Shown: positions 13,501 through 25,500 of the stretch, one piece after another
Position numbering within the stretch: the first letter of the stretch is position 1
How the letters are laid out: every line of letters starts with the position of its first letter
DNA from: Unio delphinus
Lineage: Eukaryota > Mollusca > Bivalvia > Unionida > Unionidae
Assembly: GCA_029339505.1 (NCBI GenBank)
Contig: JAQISU010000022.1
Coordinates: 13,160,001-13,224,000, forward strand
Reading direction: 5' to 3'
Length of the DNA: 64,000 bases
The notes under the pieces: generated by a model
What the model was told of the DNA's origin: nothing
Seen by the model: the letters and a program-made list of their open reading frames with translations, nothing else
Database searches by the model: none
Position numbers and translations under genes: made by a program

Positions 13501-16500
13501 CAATGCAAACATTAATTATGCAGTTCTCCATTTGTTAATCTCGGCACATTTGGCTAGTAAACAAAAAAGAAAAAAGAAAAATAAAAATAAAACAAGCATG
13601 CAAACTAATTTCTTTGAATAGTTTTGATACCATGTGTTGTAGTTTTGTAATTTGTTACTGTGGTCACGTGAATAAAGTGTGAAACCAAGTAATTTTTCAT
13701 TTAATTCGCTGTAAGATTAATTAGGATATCAATTATCAAACTTTCGTTGTTAGTTAAGGACGGGACCATGATTGGCGCTGTTAAGTGAAGTGCACAAAAT
13801 TAGATGGCTTCTTGTAATAGAAACGCATTTCTGAGGCAGAAATTGACTTCATCTTCTCATGCTAATATTTTATGACTGTTTACAACAGTCAGTGTGTTGA
13901 TTCTACAGAATATATGCTGAAGTCACGTCTTTATTAGGGTATTGAGTAAACAAATGCTGACTGTTGATAAACAAAACTTACTAGCCCATCGGACTAATAA
14001 CATTATGATAGTTACTAGTCCGACAGGAGATCTACTAACCTCGGACTAGCGGACTACCGCTAATTTCGAGCCCTGAAGCATACAGATTCTATAAATAGAA
14101 TTCGAGGTTAACAGTAGAACCAAATTAGCTATAAATAGAACATGATACTGTTATGAAAGTCCATGGTCAAGCGTACTCTTATATTGTAGTTACGTAAAAG
14201 CTGTCTTTTCTAAAATACGGTCTGTGGGATTAATGGAATGTTAATAATAACAATGAGAAAACAAATAATTGATTTTTTTTGGGTGGTGTATATACTGAAA
14301 AAAGGGCAATCCATATACATTTAAGCGTAACGTATAATTTAGTGAGAAAAAAAAAGCGTTTTGGTTGGCATGTATGAATCCATCTATGAAATTTATGAAA
14401 GGAGATATTTTTGCTCTCATATATGCATTGACTAAATCAAACTATACTTTTTAGCGCCAAATACCTTTAGACTGGTTCTGCAGTAAATATGAATTAGAAC
14501 AAAGATTCTGTGTGTAAAGATTATAATTAGAAAACCAGTCTGTTCTCTCCTTACAAAGCCATACAGATGCTATAAATAGAATTCGATGTCAAAAGTCTGA
14601 AAGTAGAACAATGTTTGCTATAAATAGAACATGATACTGTTAGAAACATGAACACAAGTCCACAGACAAGCATACACTTATATTGTAGTTATGTAAAAGC
14701 CGTCTTTTCTAAAATACGGTATGTGGGATTAATGGAATGTTAATAAAAACGATAAAACAAATAAATGATTTAATGGGAAGGTGGATATACCTAAAAAGCG
14801 AAATCCATGTTCGTTTACGTGTAATTTAGTGAGAAAAAAAAAGCGAAATGATTACGCCAAAAGCTTAATGGTTGGCATGTATGCTGTAGTAACAATACAT
14901 TTGACATTAGATCACCAAAACAGGTCTTTACAAGCATTAACACTGCTGAGAATGATATACAGTGTTGTTCCTGAATATATTTCATTTAATTACCTTTATG
15001 TTAGTAAGGGATAGAATCATCTTGTTCAACTTTACATGTTGTTCCCTGACAAAATCCATTATGATTTAAGGTTTGATTGGAAATTTAATCTAGCACACTT
15101 CTTCATTCCAGTATCAGCTGTTATTATATAAGGTCACTGTCATCTGACATAGTAGCTGATTAAGAATGTTGTAAATAAACTAAATGTGTTGAAATCATCG
15201 ACAGCCATTGCCTATGATGTAAAGCAGGGGCTTCAAACTCAAACCACCCTGTGGGCCACATGCAGGCATTTTTATTGGTCCAAGGGCAGCAACCGCCTTT
15301 TGTTTAAAACTCTAATGACACTTTGTAATGGCTTTCAAAAATAAAAACTTAAAACCATCAGATATTGGGCTCCTGAGATTTTTTGTACTTTTCAAACAAT
15401 CCAGTACATCTGCTGTGGCAAGTTTGCCTTTAAATCTTAATGACTGCTCATTCATAAGCCGAGGAATTTGTTAGTTTTTGAGAAGGTCTTCCAAGTTTTT
15501 ATCTTCTACCTCATTTTCCTCATTATACAGATTTAGATTATGCTCTTTTTACTAACCTAGAATATCAAAGTGACCAGTAATAATTTCATTTTCTCCTCTA
15601 CTTTTATAATTATTTTATTCACATAGTTTCTATTTTCTAGAAGGCAAAAGTATTTGGTTGTTTTCTTGCCCTATTCTATTAATTTTTTTTTTCGGGATCT
15701 AATAATAGTTCCTCTAAACTTTTATGTTCTGAGACTTTCAACCTGTTTCTTTTTAGACTCTAATATTTCTAAAACACAAGATCCTATAGAACCAATCTTG
15801 ATGGACTATTTTTAACACAAGTTTATTTTCCTGTTTGAATTTACATTTCTTTTTATGCGAAGCACATGCAATAGTTTGCCATTGTATAGCTCTTACTTTT
15901 TCGGGACAAAAACCTTGTCCTTTCGATATTTATACATTCTCTCACAGAATCGACAATTATGAGATACTCCACTTATGCATTACGCATTCTCATTTGCAGA
16001 ACATACATCATTTTCAAGGAAGTCATGAAAATGACGTCAAATTTGTGACCAGAAAAAATTCTTAAGGTTGCTAATTCTCCACTGAATTGCAAGCTTCCTT
16101 CAACAAATATTATCTCTGTTACATTTATCCTCTGTGTATACTATTTAACAAGCCAGTAAACCCAGCAAGTTGGTTCATCAAGGGACCTCTTGTTATCACA
16201 CTGTATTAAACCCTTTAGGGGTTGTGGCCTAACCACTCTTATTTTCAAAATAAAACTGTCTTGTATGCTAAGATGTAGCACAGGCCCTACCTCATTTAAA
16301 AGAAATTCCTAATAACTTTAAGCAAATATTAAACATAAATTTTGTATTTTCTCAATTTCATCAATTTTTAAAAATATGACCTGCATATTTCATGTTGCAA
16401 TGTTATGTGTTTCATGCCTGCATTACTACAAGAGGACTATAAAGATTTAACAATTGAATGTTTTCCTTATTGACAGGAAATGTCTTATGAAATGAATCAT

Positions 16501-19500
16501 TGTTTACTTGGAGCAAAATCCACAGCTGTGTATATAGCAGACCATACACATTTTTTTGTTTTTAAGGTTCAACGCCATTTTTCAGTATACAATAGGCTAT
16601 ACATGGCGGCCAGTTTTATTGGTGTATGAAGAACCAGGGAAAGCCCCTGGAAAGAACCACTAACCCACGAGCAGCTACTGGCAAGCTTTCTCTCATATCT
16701 ACATTAGCAGAATCTTAGACTCGAACCCACGCAGACAGAGGTGAGACAGTAGTGATACGTAACCGAAAGCACTTTAAACCACCCTGCCACTCGGGGCCCC
16801 AGACTATACACATAAAAAGGTGTGAAAAAATACATACTGTAATTAATATTGTTCTTTTTCAGATAACATTTTTTTTTCGAGAACAATATCAGGACAGTCT
16901 GTTGGAAAGTATTGCCATAAAAAAATGGCCATGGGAAGTTCACTCAGAATGCCTCACATGTCAAGTGTGCATGCATAACAATTGTTGCACTTTCTGCACA
17001 ATATGGACTACTTAAACGTGAAATCCAGTTCATTCCAGAGGGTGAAAGAAATGCCAATCCACCATATCATGTGAATGCTCAGCTTTTCTCTCCTACAGAG
17101 CTTTAAGAAGCCTTACAAGAACAGTCCAATGTCCCATGAGCTATTGGGAACAGTGTCATTTGGAGATAAGTAACATGCTTCTGTAGGAGGAAATAATGTT
17201 TGAGGAGTAGAAAGGGAGAGGTTGAACATCCCATTTCGATTCCTTCAGCCCAATCACACTTGTAAAAATTCTGACCCCACCACCCTAATCAAACTTGTAA
17301 ACACAAACGACACAACACTGGTTGCTCTCTTGATAGCTAACGAAGTCGTTTCATTGTCATAAATATACTTTCTAATGCAAATTTATATAGTCTACACAAT
17401 GTACTAACCACAAACAAGTCAATACTAAAGCAAATTCATGGTGTCAACACAATGTGATAACCACAAACATGTCAATTCTAAAGCAAATTCATGGTGTCAA
17501 TACAATGTGATAATCACAAACATGTCAATTCTAAAGCAAATTCATGGTGTCAATACAATGTGATAACCACAAACATGGCAATATTAAAGCAAATTCATGG
17601 TGTCAACACAATGTGATAACCACAAACATGTCAATTCTAAAGCAAATTCATGGTGTCAATACAATGTGATAACCACAAACATGGCAATTCTAAAGCAAAT
17701 TCATGGTGTCTACACAATGTGATAACCACAAACATGTCAATTCTAAAGCAAATTCATGGTGTCTACACAATGTGATAACCACAAACATGTCAATTCTAAA
17801 GCAAATTCATGGTGTCAATACCATGTGATAACCACAAACATGTCAATTCTAAAGCAAATTCATGGTGTCTACACAATGTGATAACCACAAACATGTCAAT
17901 TCTAAAGCAAATTCATGGTGTCTACACAATGTGATAACCACAAACATGTCAATTCTAAAGCAAATTCATGGTGTCAATACCATGTGATAACCACAAACAT
18001 GTCAATTCTAAAGCAAATTCATGGTGTCTACACAATGTGATAACAACAAACATGTCAATTATAAAGCAAATTCATGGTGTCTACACAATGTAATAACCAC
18101 AAACATGTCAATATTAAAGCAAATTCATGGTGTCAATACAATGGGATAACCACAAACATGTCAATTCTAAAGCAAAGTCACGGTGTCTACACAATGGGAT
18201 AACCACAAACAAGTCAATACTAAAGCAAATTCATGGTATCTACCACAAACCTGTCATCCCATCACAATCTATGATGTGGATGTTGGCTTTGCGATCAAGA
18301 AGGTATTGCAGAATGGTCAAGCTTTCTTTACTGTCACAGCTGCAAGCTTCCATCAATGGGGTTCTACCTGTCAGAAACACACAATAATGGTTAAGTTATT
18401 AATTTATTAAGTTACAAATCTGATCGATGAATGAGGCAAACTTCCATGCAATATAGTCAAATGAACCTTCCTAAAAATGAATCGTTGTTAGCCAAGGTTC
18501 CATTATGATAACCATATTTACAACTTGGCATATCGAGTAGATATTTCTGTACCTTTGGGTCTGTGAATTTAATTTGATGTGGCAGCAAGCCACCGCTTCC
18601 AATAAAAAAGTTGTTCAAATCTGAAAACTGTACAATCATGATTGAGACAAATGGAGCACAAGACTTGAACGGACTTATAAACAAGCAATTTTCCACTGCT
18701 GGTCTGTGTTTCTACAAATACCTTTCACTCAAATACACATGTAATGGCTTCCCTCTGGTCTGTATGATACATTTCATGTTAAACTTGGTTACTTAGCACT
18801 ACATACTAACTGCGGCAACAAATGAAATCCAATAGATGCTGCTAGGACAAAGCACTAAAATATCTGTTCAATCTACCAAGGTGTAGATAGGGTTATCATA
18901 TCAGAACTTTGGCGAGCGCAGATGTCAAAAAATAATGAAACTGAAAATGTTGTCTTTTTTTTTTTTTTAAAACAATGATCAACATCTATTGGTATAATTT
19001 ACAATAATTATCAAGACAACTAATTTAACCCCTTAAACATTGGACCATATCATTTTAGAATTTTCCCACTTCTGTCTTTGCCTCAAAAATTTACATTTAG
19101 CATCAAACCTGCATTATCTTGAACATCTGTTTTACAGCCAGCGTCTAGTAATGTCATGACATAATCAGCAGATGTTCTAGCTGCTATGTGGAGTGCAGTT
19201 CGTCCAAACCGGTCCAGCAGATGCAACGAAGTACCAAAGTACACTAGGATGTGAATAATCTCTTGCAGTTCTGACAAAGAGAAATATTTTACATAGAGGT
19301 TATGCAATTAAAACAATATTAAAAAAAATAAGTGGCATAGCAACTGCACAAGAAAACCCACAATTGGGAGGGGACACCATAATTAAGTTTTGCTTAGGAG
19401 GGCCTCAGAATTCCTTATCATGCCATTATAGTCAAGGAATAGTGAGAGTTATTTTCCAAAAACCATATCAACCAATCAAGTATCCAGACCCATGATAATT

Positions 19501-22500
19501 GATTTTTGACCTCTGCTTCTGACAAGTAAACAATGGTTGCAGCTACTTTTCCATTTTTTCCCCTAATAATATAAAAGTTTAGTCTGCATGCAACAGTGAA
19601 GGTCTAGCCATGGCTTTTAATATAGACAAAGGATATTAGCAACTACTAGGTGATTGCAATTTCTTTACAGGGAATTTCATCAGTGAGTACAAAGCAAAGT
19701 TCCTCCCCCTCCCACCCTGTGCTGATAAGAATGGATGTTCCTTTTTAGCTGAGCTCACCTCTTTATTAAATCACAAACAACTGTGTCCACAACACACTGG
19801 TGTACATTTCAGACATTAACCTGCATTTCTTGGAGCGCTTGTGGTATGACTGCCTGAAGGGTTCTCTATGTGCTTTAACAGCTTTTCATCTGAGATGGAA
19901 TAAGACAACCATACATTCTGTGTTCTAAGTTTGTGGCTGCATACTTTTGTTCCATATGATACAGCAATCACATGGCTGTGTCAAGAGAAGCTTAGATAGC
20001 AAAGGAATCACTATGAATATTTTTATAAGTGATTCTTTTTTGGAGCCCACCTATTCTTACTGTATACACTTGCTTGTAAGTCCAACTGCAAACAGCATAG
20101 TACCTGATCTTCATGCATATAATGCAGTCATAGATCAAGGTCCATATTGTTTTGTTCTACTTATTACTCCAAATATATAAGCAATCAGTTTTTAAAATTC
20201 TTGCTATACCTCAATTTAACACAGAATGTGGTCAGCTGTAATGAAACCAAACTGTTTTAGAATGAGGGATAGTGATGTTTGATCAACTTTTGACATTATA
20301 GGAAAATGCAAACAAAATCCAACACTGGTCATATCAGGATACGAGGAGTAAATAATTGTATATAAAATGTTATAGACAGATTTTAAACAAAATGTCAAAC
20401 TCCTTCTTAATCTGTATAATATTTATGTATGACATTGTACAAGTTCAGATTTGTTGAAAAAAAGTAAATTTATTTCATTTATAAGCAAGTTTAACCTACT
20501 TGCACTGGAAGGCTGATTTACTGCGATGTGGAGTGGAGAGCTACCAAAGTCATCCACAAAGTGAGTATCTATGCCAAGGTCAATGATTCGCTTAAATTTC
20601 TTCACATTTCTTCCACGAATTGCATCCAAAAGCTGGCATTGGAGATCAGCTGTACCATCATCATCGAGGTAATCTCTTTCCCACTGCGCTTCCTAGGAAT
20701 AATAAATATAAAAATTTTAGCAGCAGAATTATTAAGGAATATATCAATAATAGCAACATGCATAACAAAAATAAAAAGGCAGCAAGAAGTAGACAAACAC
20801 ATTGTGAAACTGGCAGATACAACATAAAGTAAATGAGGGTCTAAGAAATGTCACATTTTCAAAATAAGTATCCTAAATACCATAATATATGAATATCCTG
20901 TTTTTATCAGCCCACTATATAAACACGATTGATTTTGGAAATTATTACTGTCTGACTTGTTTCTTTCTTATCCCATGTATATGCCATCCACAAACATTGG
21001 TGAAAGTACATTGTCAACAGAGGTTCACTGTATTAATGGTGTACTGGTTTACTGCAGAGTTTTCCCCCCGTGCTACATACCTTGGTACTTTTTTCACTTT
21101 GCTGGTACAATTGTAGTTTCTGTCAGTAAGGAAATGTAAAAAAGTTTGGAAGGAATCCTGTTTGGACTTTAATGATATATTTTGTTATATTTTTGTTATT
21201 CATAATTTGCAAAAAGGTTGTATCTATCTGTCACAAATTAATGGTGAATATTACAAAAGTAATTATATGAATGATCTATTAACTACATGTTGGACACATA
21301 TGCCACACAGTTGGCAAATGGAATAGTATGAAACATTTACAATTAAATAAAGCAGGATGATACATATTTTAGTTATTTGTTGTTTTCTGTTTGAACTCTA
21401 CATAACTTGTAAAGTCCATTAAATATTTTTTCATTTGTTGAGTATATGCATATATTATAGGCCGTCTCTGATGAAAATCTAGCTTGGGTGTTGCCATACC
21501 GCTCAAAGTTCCCCTGCCTGTTATATCGACAATGTAGCTAGAAAATTTTAAATTTCAGTTGCTATTTTTATTCTTAAGCTCTCCAATATAAGCATAATGG
21601 TTTTCACAGTATCTAACACGCTTATTCATCCCACTTTAGTTACAGCGTCAAGATTACAACTTATACATCCGCATCCAAATTCATCTAAAGTAATGATCAT
21701 TAAAATTGTGTGATTTTGTACTGAGCTAAAATATGTTCTTTTATCAGATAAATAAAGTTTTCCAAAAAATATCATGATATAAAATGGTTTGATTTTGTTA
21801 TAAACCAGAGGAAAATCATTTCAAGGTATCGATAGATAGATTTATTTTCTTTAAATTAGTGCCAAAGCCACGGCAAAGAACAATGAACTGGTTGGTTCCT
21901 AAAATAATTGTGATACACAGTGGAATGAATTGTGAGGGGTTCAAGAAAAAAATACCAATATGTTTTGTTGTGCCCAGCTCCAATAGTAAATACCTGTGAT
22001 GAAGCCATTGTTCAAGCAGTGTCCTGACCTTTGACCCACAAAAGCCATATATGCCTTTTTGCCTCAATTGAATGCAGGTCATTTGTAAAGTTCTATCTTT
22101 GTTTATGACATAGGACCAGTCCTTACGATGTAAACCACTTAATTATAAAATCATTAGTTGTCTTTATGATCTCAAATGCAGGTGTTTGAGTAGTCTAAGG
22201 TGCTTGCCTTTACATATTGCTCACACATTCACGAAACCTAGGTGTTACTTTGGACAGTACTCTTACATTGCATCAACATATCATGAACATATGCAAGTCT
22301 GCATATCTTGAACTGAGACGCATAATCTCCATTCGGAATTATCTTTCAGTTGATGCCACTAAAACACTTGTGTTCATTAGTACATTCAAGACTGGACTAT
22401 TTTAACTCAATTCTGGCTGGTTCATCTCAATATCTACTCAAGAAACTTCAAAACAAAGCTGCTCTGATCATCTTTAGAGAACCATGATCACTCTGCTCTG

Positions 22501-25500
22501 TACCCTACGCTGGCTATCCATTCGATGCAGAATCAAATCAAAATTTGTTCTCTGTGCTATGTTTCACTGATGGACTCCAGTCCAATATACTTATCTGGCA
22601 TCACCCATGTGTACACACCAGCAAGATACTCATGCTCCTCTTCTGACAATTGTATACTCATTATTCCCACTATGAAAACAAAGTCATATGGACAATGTTC
22701 TTTTGCATACCAGGGCCCATCAATGTGGAACAAATTGCCCATTGAAATTAGATACAAAGACATAGTGATCCCTTTTAAGAGTGCTCTTAAAACTCACCTT
22801 TTTTGGCTGCTAGAACAAACTTAAAGAAATAGTAATGTTTCCTACCTTAAATATTTTCATCATTTTTTGTTTTCTGATTTCATGGTGTTTGTTTTTGTAG
22901 TCATATCATTATAGATGTTGTAAAGCGCTTAGAGCTTCTAAAGATTAGGCGCTATACAAAGGCCTCATTATTATTATTTTTTCTGCATTATCTACATGGA
23001 TTCAAGTTTCTGTTGGACCAATGTGAGAAAGCTTGCTGGTAAGTTGCTTCATGTAGTTGGAGATTCCTATGACGTGTACATAATCATGGAGCAAACTTCA
23101 ATTATAAGGCTTTTGACAAGTCCAGGACATAAGCTTTCTTATATCTTCTCTCTTGTGGCTTTAGATCCTATAAACAACTTGGAAAAATAAATGACCAAAC
23201 ATGTTTAGTCTGTGACAAATCTATTTATTGTGTAACAAAGAAACAATGCACAGAGGTCTCGCTAGCATTTTAAAACTAGGAGTCCAGGACTCCCGTTTTG
23301 GTAATAATTGGAGTCCCACCAGCAAAAGTTGCAGTCCCATGTTGAACATTGCAGATTATAAAAAGTTAGCCATTGCGTTTAATTTTCTTTATAAACATTG
23401 AGATGTAAACATGTATAACTGTGTTGGCATATTCTGTGTGTCTGGTAATTCTGCACAAGGAAATATCATTTCTGTAAACAATGAATCACATGTTGTTTTG
23501 GTTAAATATTCAATTTTTGGCTGAAATGCCAGAAAAAGTCCAAAGTAATGTATTTCGTTTCCATAGTCTGATGCATAAACATTACATCTTTTGAAAGCCA
23601 TGCACAGAATAGGCCGCCATATATTGAGTCATGGAAACATAGGGGTGATATCCCATTTGTCCAAACTTTGTATTATTTTGAATATAATATTCTGGTGATA
23701 ATTGCAGCTTTTCAATTGGTAAGCATGGCAGAATTTTATTTTTGTCAATTGAATTTGGTATGGGTTTTGTATTCGATTGAATTCGGTATGGGTTTTGCAC
23801 CAAAATTGGTGACTTTAGATGCACAGAATAGCCTGACAGTGGTGTAGTCCTTCAGGGTGAGACTGATTTTTGTCAATCCAATGAATGGTCGTATTCCAAA
23901 CACTATGCCAGGCATCATGCACTTTCTTACACTTGGCTACTATTCCATCCATATTGTCAGTTCCAGAAACTTCAGCACTCTTCTGAATCTCATTAAAATC
24001 TTTTTCAGTGTGCCATTTAACCCCAAATACCAGATTTGCAATCAACATTTTCTCCAACTCTTGATATATCTTGATTTTGAAGTCGCATGCACTATTTATT
24101 TGGCTACTATCAGAAACGAACACAATAAATGGAAGCTAAAGTTCTGGTGTACCTGTATAATATTATAATAACCACATGTACATCTCTGGATCTTTCCGTC
24201 TCTGAACTCAGTCGTTGTAAATTTCAGCAGATTTTCCCACCCAAGCTGCTAGTTGAAGTCTTTGAACTTGCCACCCAGCTATTGCAACATGTTCATTTTG
24301 ATGTACTCTTATAAATACAGCAGACACATCTGGGGGATATTTTAACCACTGAATTCTATCATTGTAAATATCAGCACAGCTTAATGATAAAGTAATCAAC
24401 ATATTCTCACTCAGTAGGTTGTTGAAGCAGGGCTGGCAAATCTTTGAATTTGCCGCCCAACTATTTGCATGCTTATGGAGGACACCTACACGGGTGATTT
24501 TCTGTGTCACAGATCAAATATCTGCATCCAATTATGCGCAATTAAGCGTTTCCGAGACCTCTGAATGTAACATCGTTGATTTATTGACAATGAAACAATC
24601 TGTAAACAAGATCTAAGTGACCAATGAATTTAAGGTGTTTATTTGGCCTTACAGTAGATGAACAGATAAAAAAAAGTTTGTTATAATGAACTCTGAGAAC
24701 CTCTACAAGTGATATAAAGCTTGCTTAAAAGGATGTAATAGTCAAAACCTGACCAACCAAACATGTCAGGTAAACAATGGTATCTAAGAATCTCTGCTCC
24801 GCAAATATTTTAAGAAGCAAATCTTATGTTGTCATTGCATAATAGTAAATGATCGTAATGATGCATCTATGTGATAACAGCATGCTAACTTTGTATAATT
24901 TGTATTACCATGATATACCTTTTCTTGTATACAGTATACAATAATGCTGTCAATTTTTACTGATTACATGTAGATGTCTTAACTTCATGGCCATAATGTG
25001 AACCAGATGCTAGCTAATTATGTCCCCTTAGATAAATCAATGATAATAATTAACATTAATATTATGAATGAAAACAAAAATGTGGGGTTTACATAAGCAA
25101 ACTAGTGTTTTTGAACTTAGAGAAGTTAAGATATCTCCAGTAATCCTGGGTAATACTCGTGTAACATGCCATATATAAACTACTTTGTGTGTAGATACAT
25201 TGTACAGCATTTGTATCACATATGCTGACCAATCCTTTATATTTTGTTATCGGAGGTGGGTGGGTTATAAATATCAGCAAAAGCATGCTGCAATGACTCA
25301 CATTTTAAGCTCACTTTATCACAAACCTTTATATATACAGTAACAAAATCTTAGGCAGAACATACATATAGGTAAAAGTGACATCCATGTCCTTTTCAAG
25401 TTCCATTTAATACCTGTATTCATAAATGTAAATGTAGTTCAGTTTTCCAGTCACTGATAATATATTACCAATTGAAACTGATGTGTATCTTCACTTTTAT

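Larger units (their letters stand above)
9079..14075 (-). mobile_element. hAT-like DNA transposon nested in element B
   Basis: Left end CAGGGCTTGAATTTAAC, right end GCTAATTTCGAGCCCTG: imperfect inverted termini (~17 bp). It is flanked by a 5 bp duplication AAGCA (9074-9078 and 14076-14080). The empty site can be read from the paralogous sequence at 14540-14560. Without the LINE the element is about 1.97 kb. Minus-strand remnants of a transposase lie at 9562-9816 and 9287-9487. Some hAT families make 5 bp rather than 8 bp duplications; the assignment rests on the termini and the zinc finger. Confidence 0.75.
8557..14376. mobile_element. TIR element B, second copy of the same family nested in A
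   Basis: Begins CATACAACCCCTGACG and ends GGTTGGCATGTATG, flanked by an exact 6 bp duplication AATCCA (8551-8556 and 14377-14382). Its arms align with those of element A, including 'ctttagactggttctgca' and 'ctataaatagaattcga' blocks. Minus the hAT insertion it is about 815 bp. Confidence 0.85.
8261..14883. mobile_element. TIR element A, outermost level of a four-level nest
   Basis: Terminal inverted repeats CATACATGCCAAC (8261) and GTTGGCATGTATG (ending 14883), flanked by an exact 6 bp target duplication CTGTAG (8255-8260 and 14884-14889). Removing nested element B and its TSD leaves about 797 bp, the same size as B after its own insertion is removed. The termini carry repeated 'gcgtaatc' / 'gattacgc' words. 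No coding sequence of its own, so it is non-autonomous. Superfamily not recognised; hAT and other 6 bp TSD groups are possible. Confidence 0.85.
4225..18250 (-). other. ASB-type gene intron 4 (14 kb), transposon-rich
   Basis: GT-AG intron containing a solo LTR, an L1-like LINE with a SINE, an orphan coding-like stretch, a four-level transposon nest, a hAT TIR fragment, another SINE and a minisatellite that reaches the 5' splice site. These are listed separately. Confidence 0.85.

Noticed and set aside
9074..14080. 8 bp TSD for the hAT element
   Set aside because: The last 8 bases before (ACTAAGCA) and first 8 after (AAGCATAC) do not match; only AAGCA is shared, so a 5 bp duplication is reported instead.
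15225..16300. Complete hAT element starting at CAGGGGCTTCAAACTC
   Set aside because: No right-hand TIR of the form GAG(A/T)CCCCTG was found downstream.
18127..18410. Plus-strand frames of 75-86 codons
   Set aside because: They run through the 53 bp minisatellite and the antisense of ASB exon 4.
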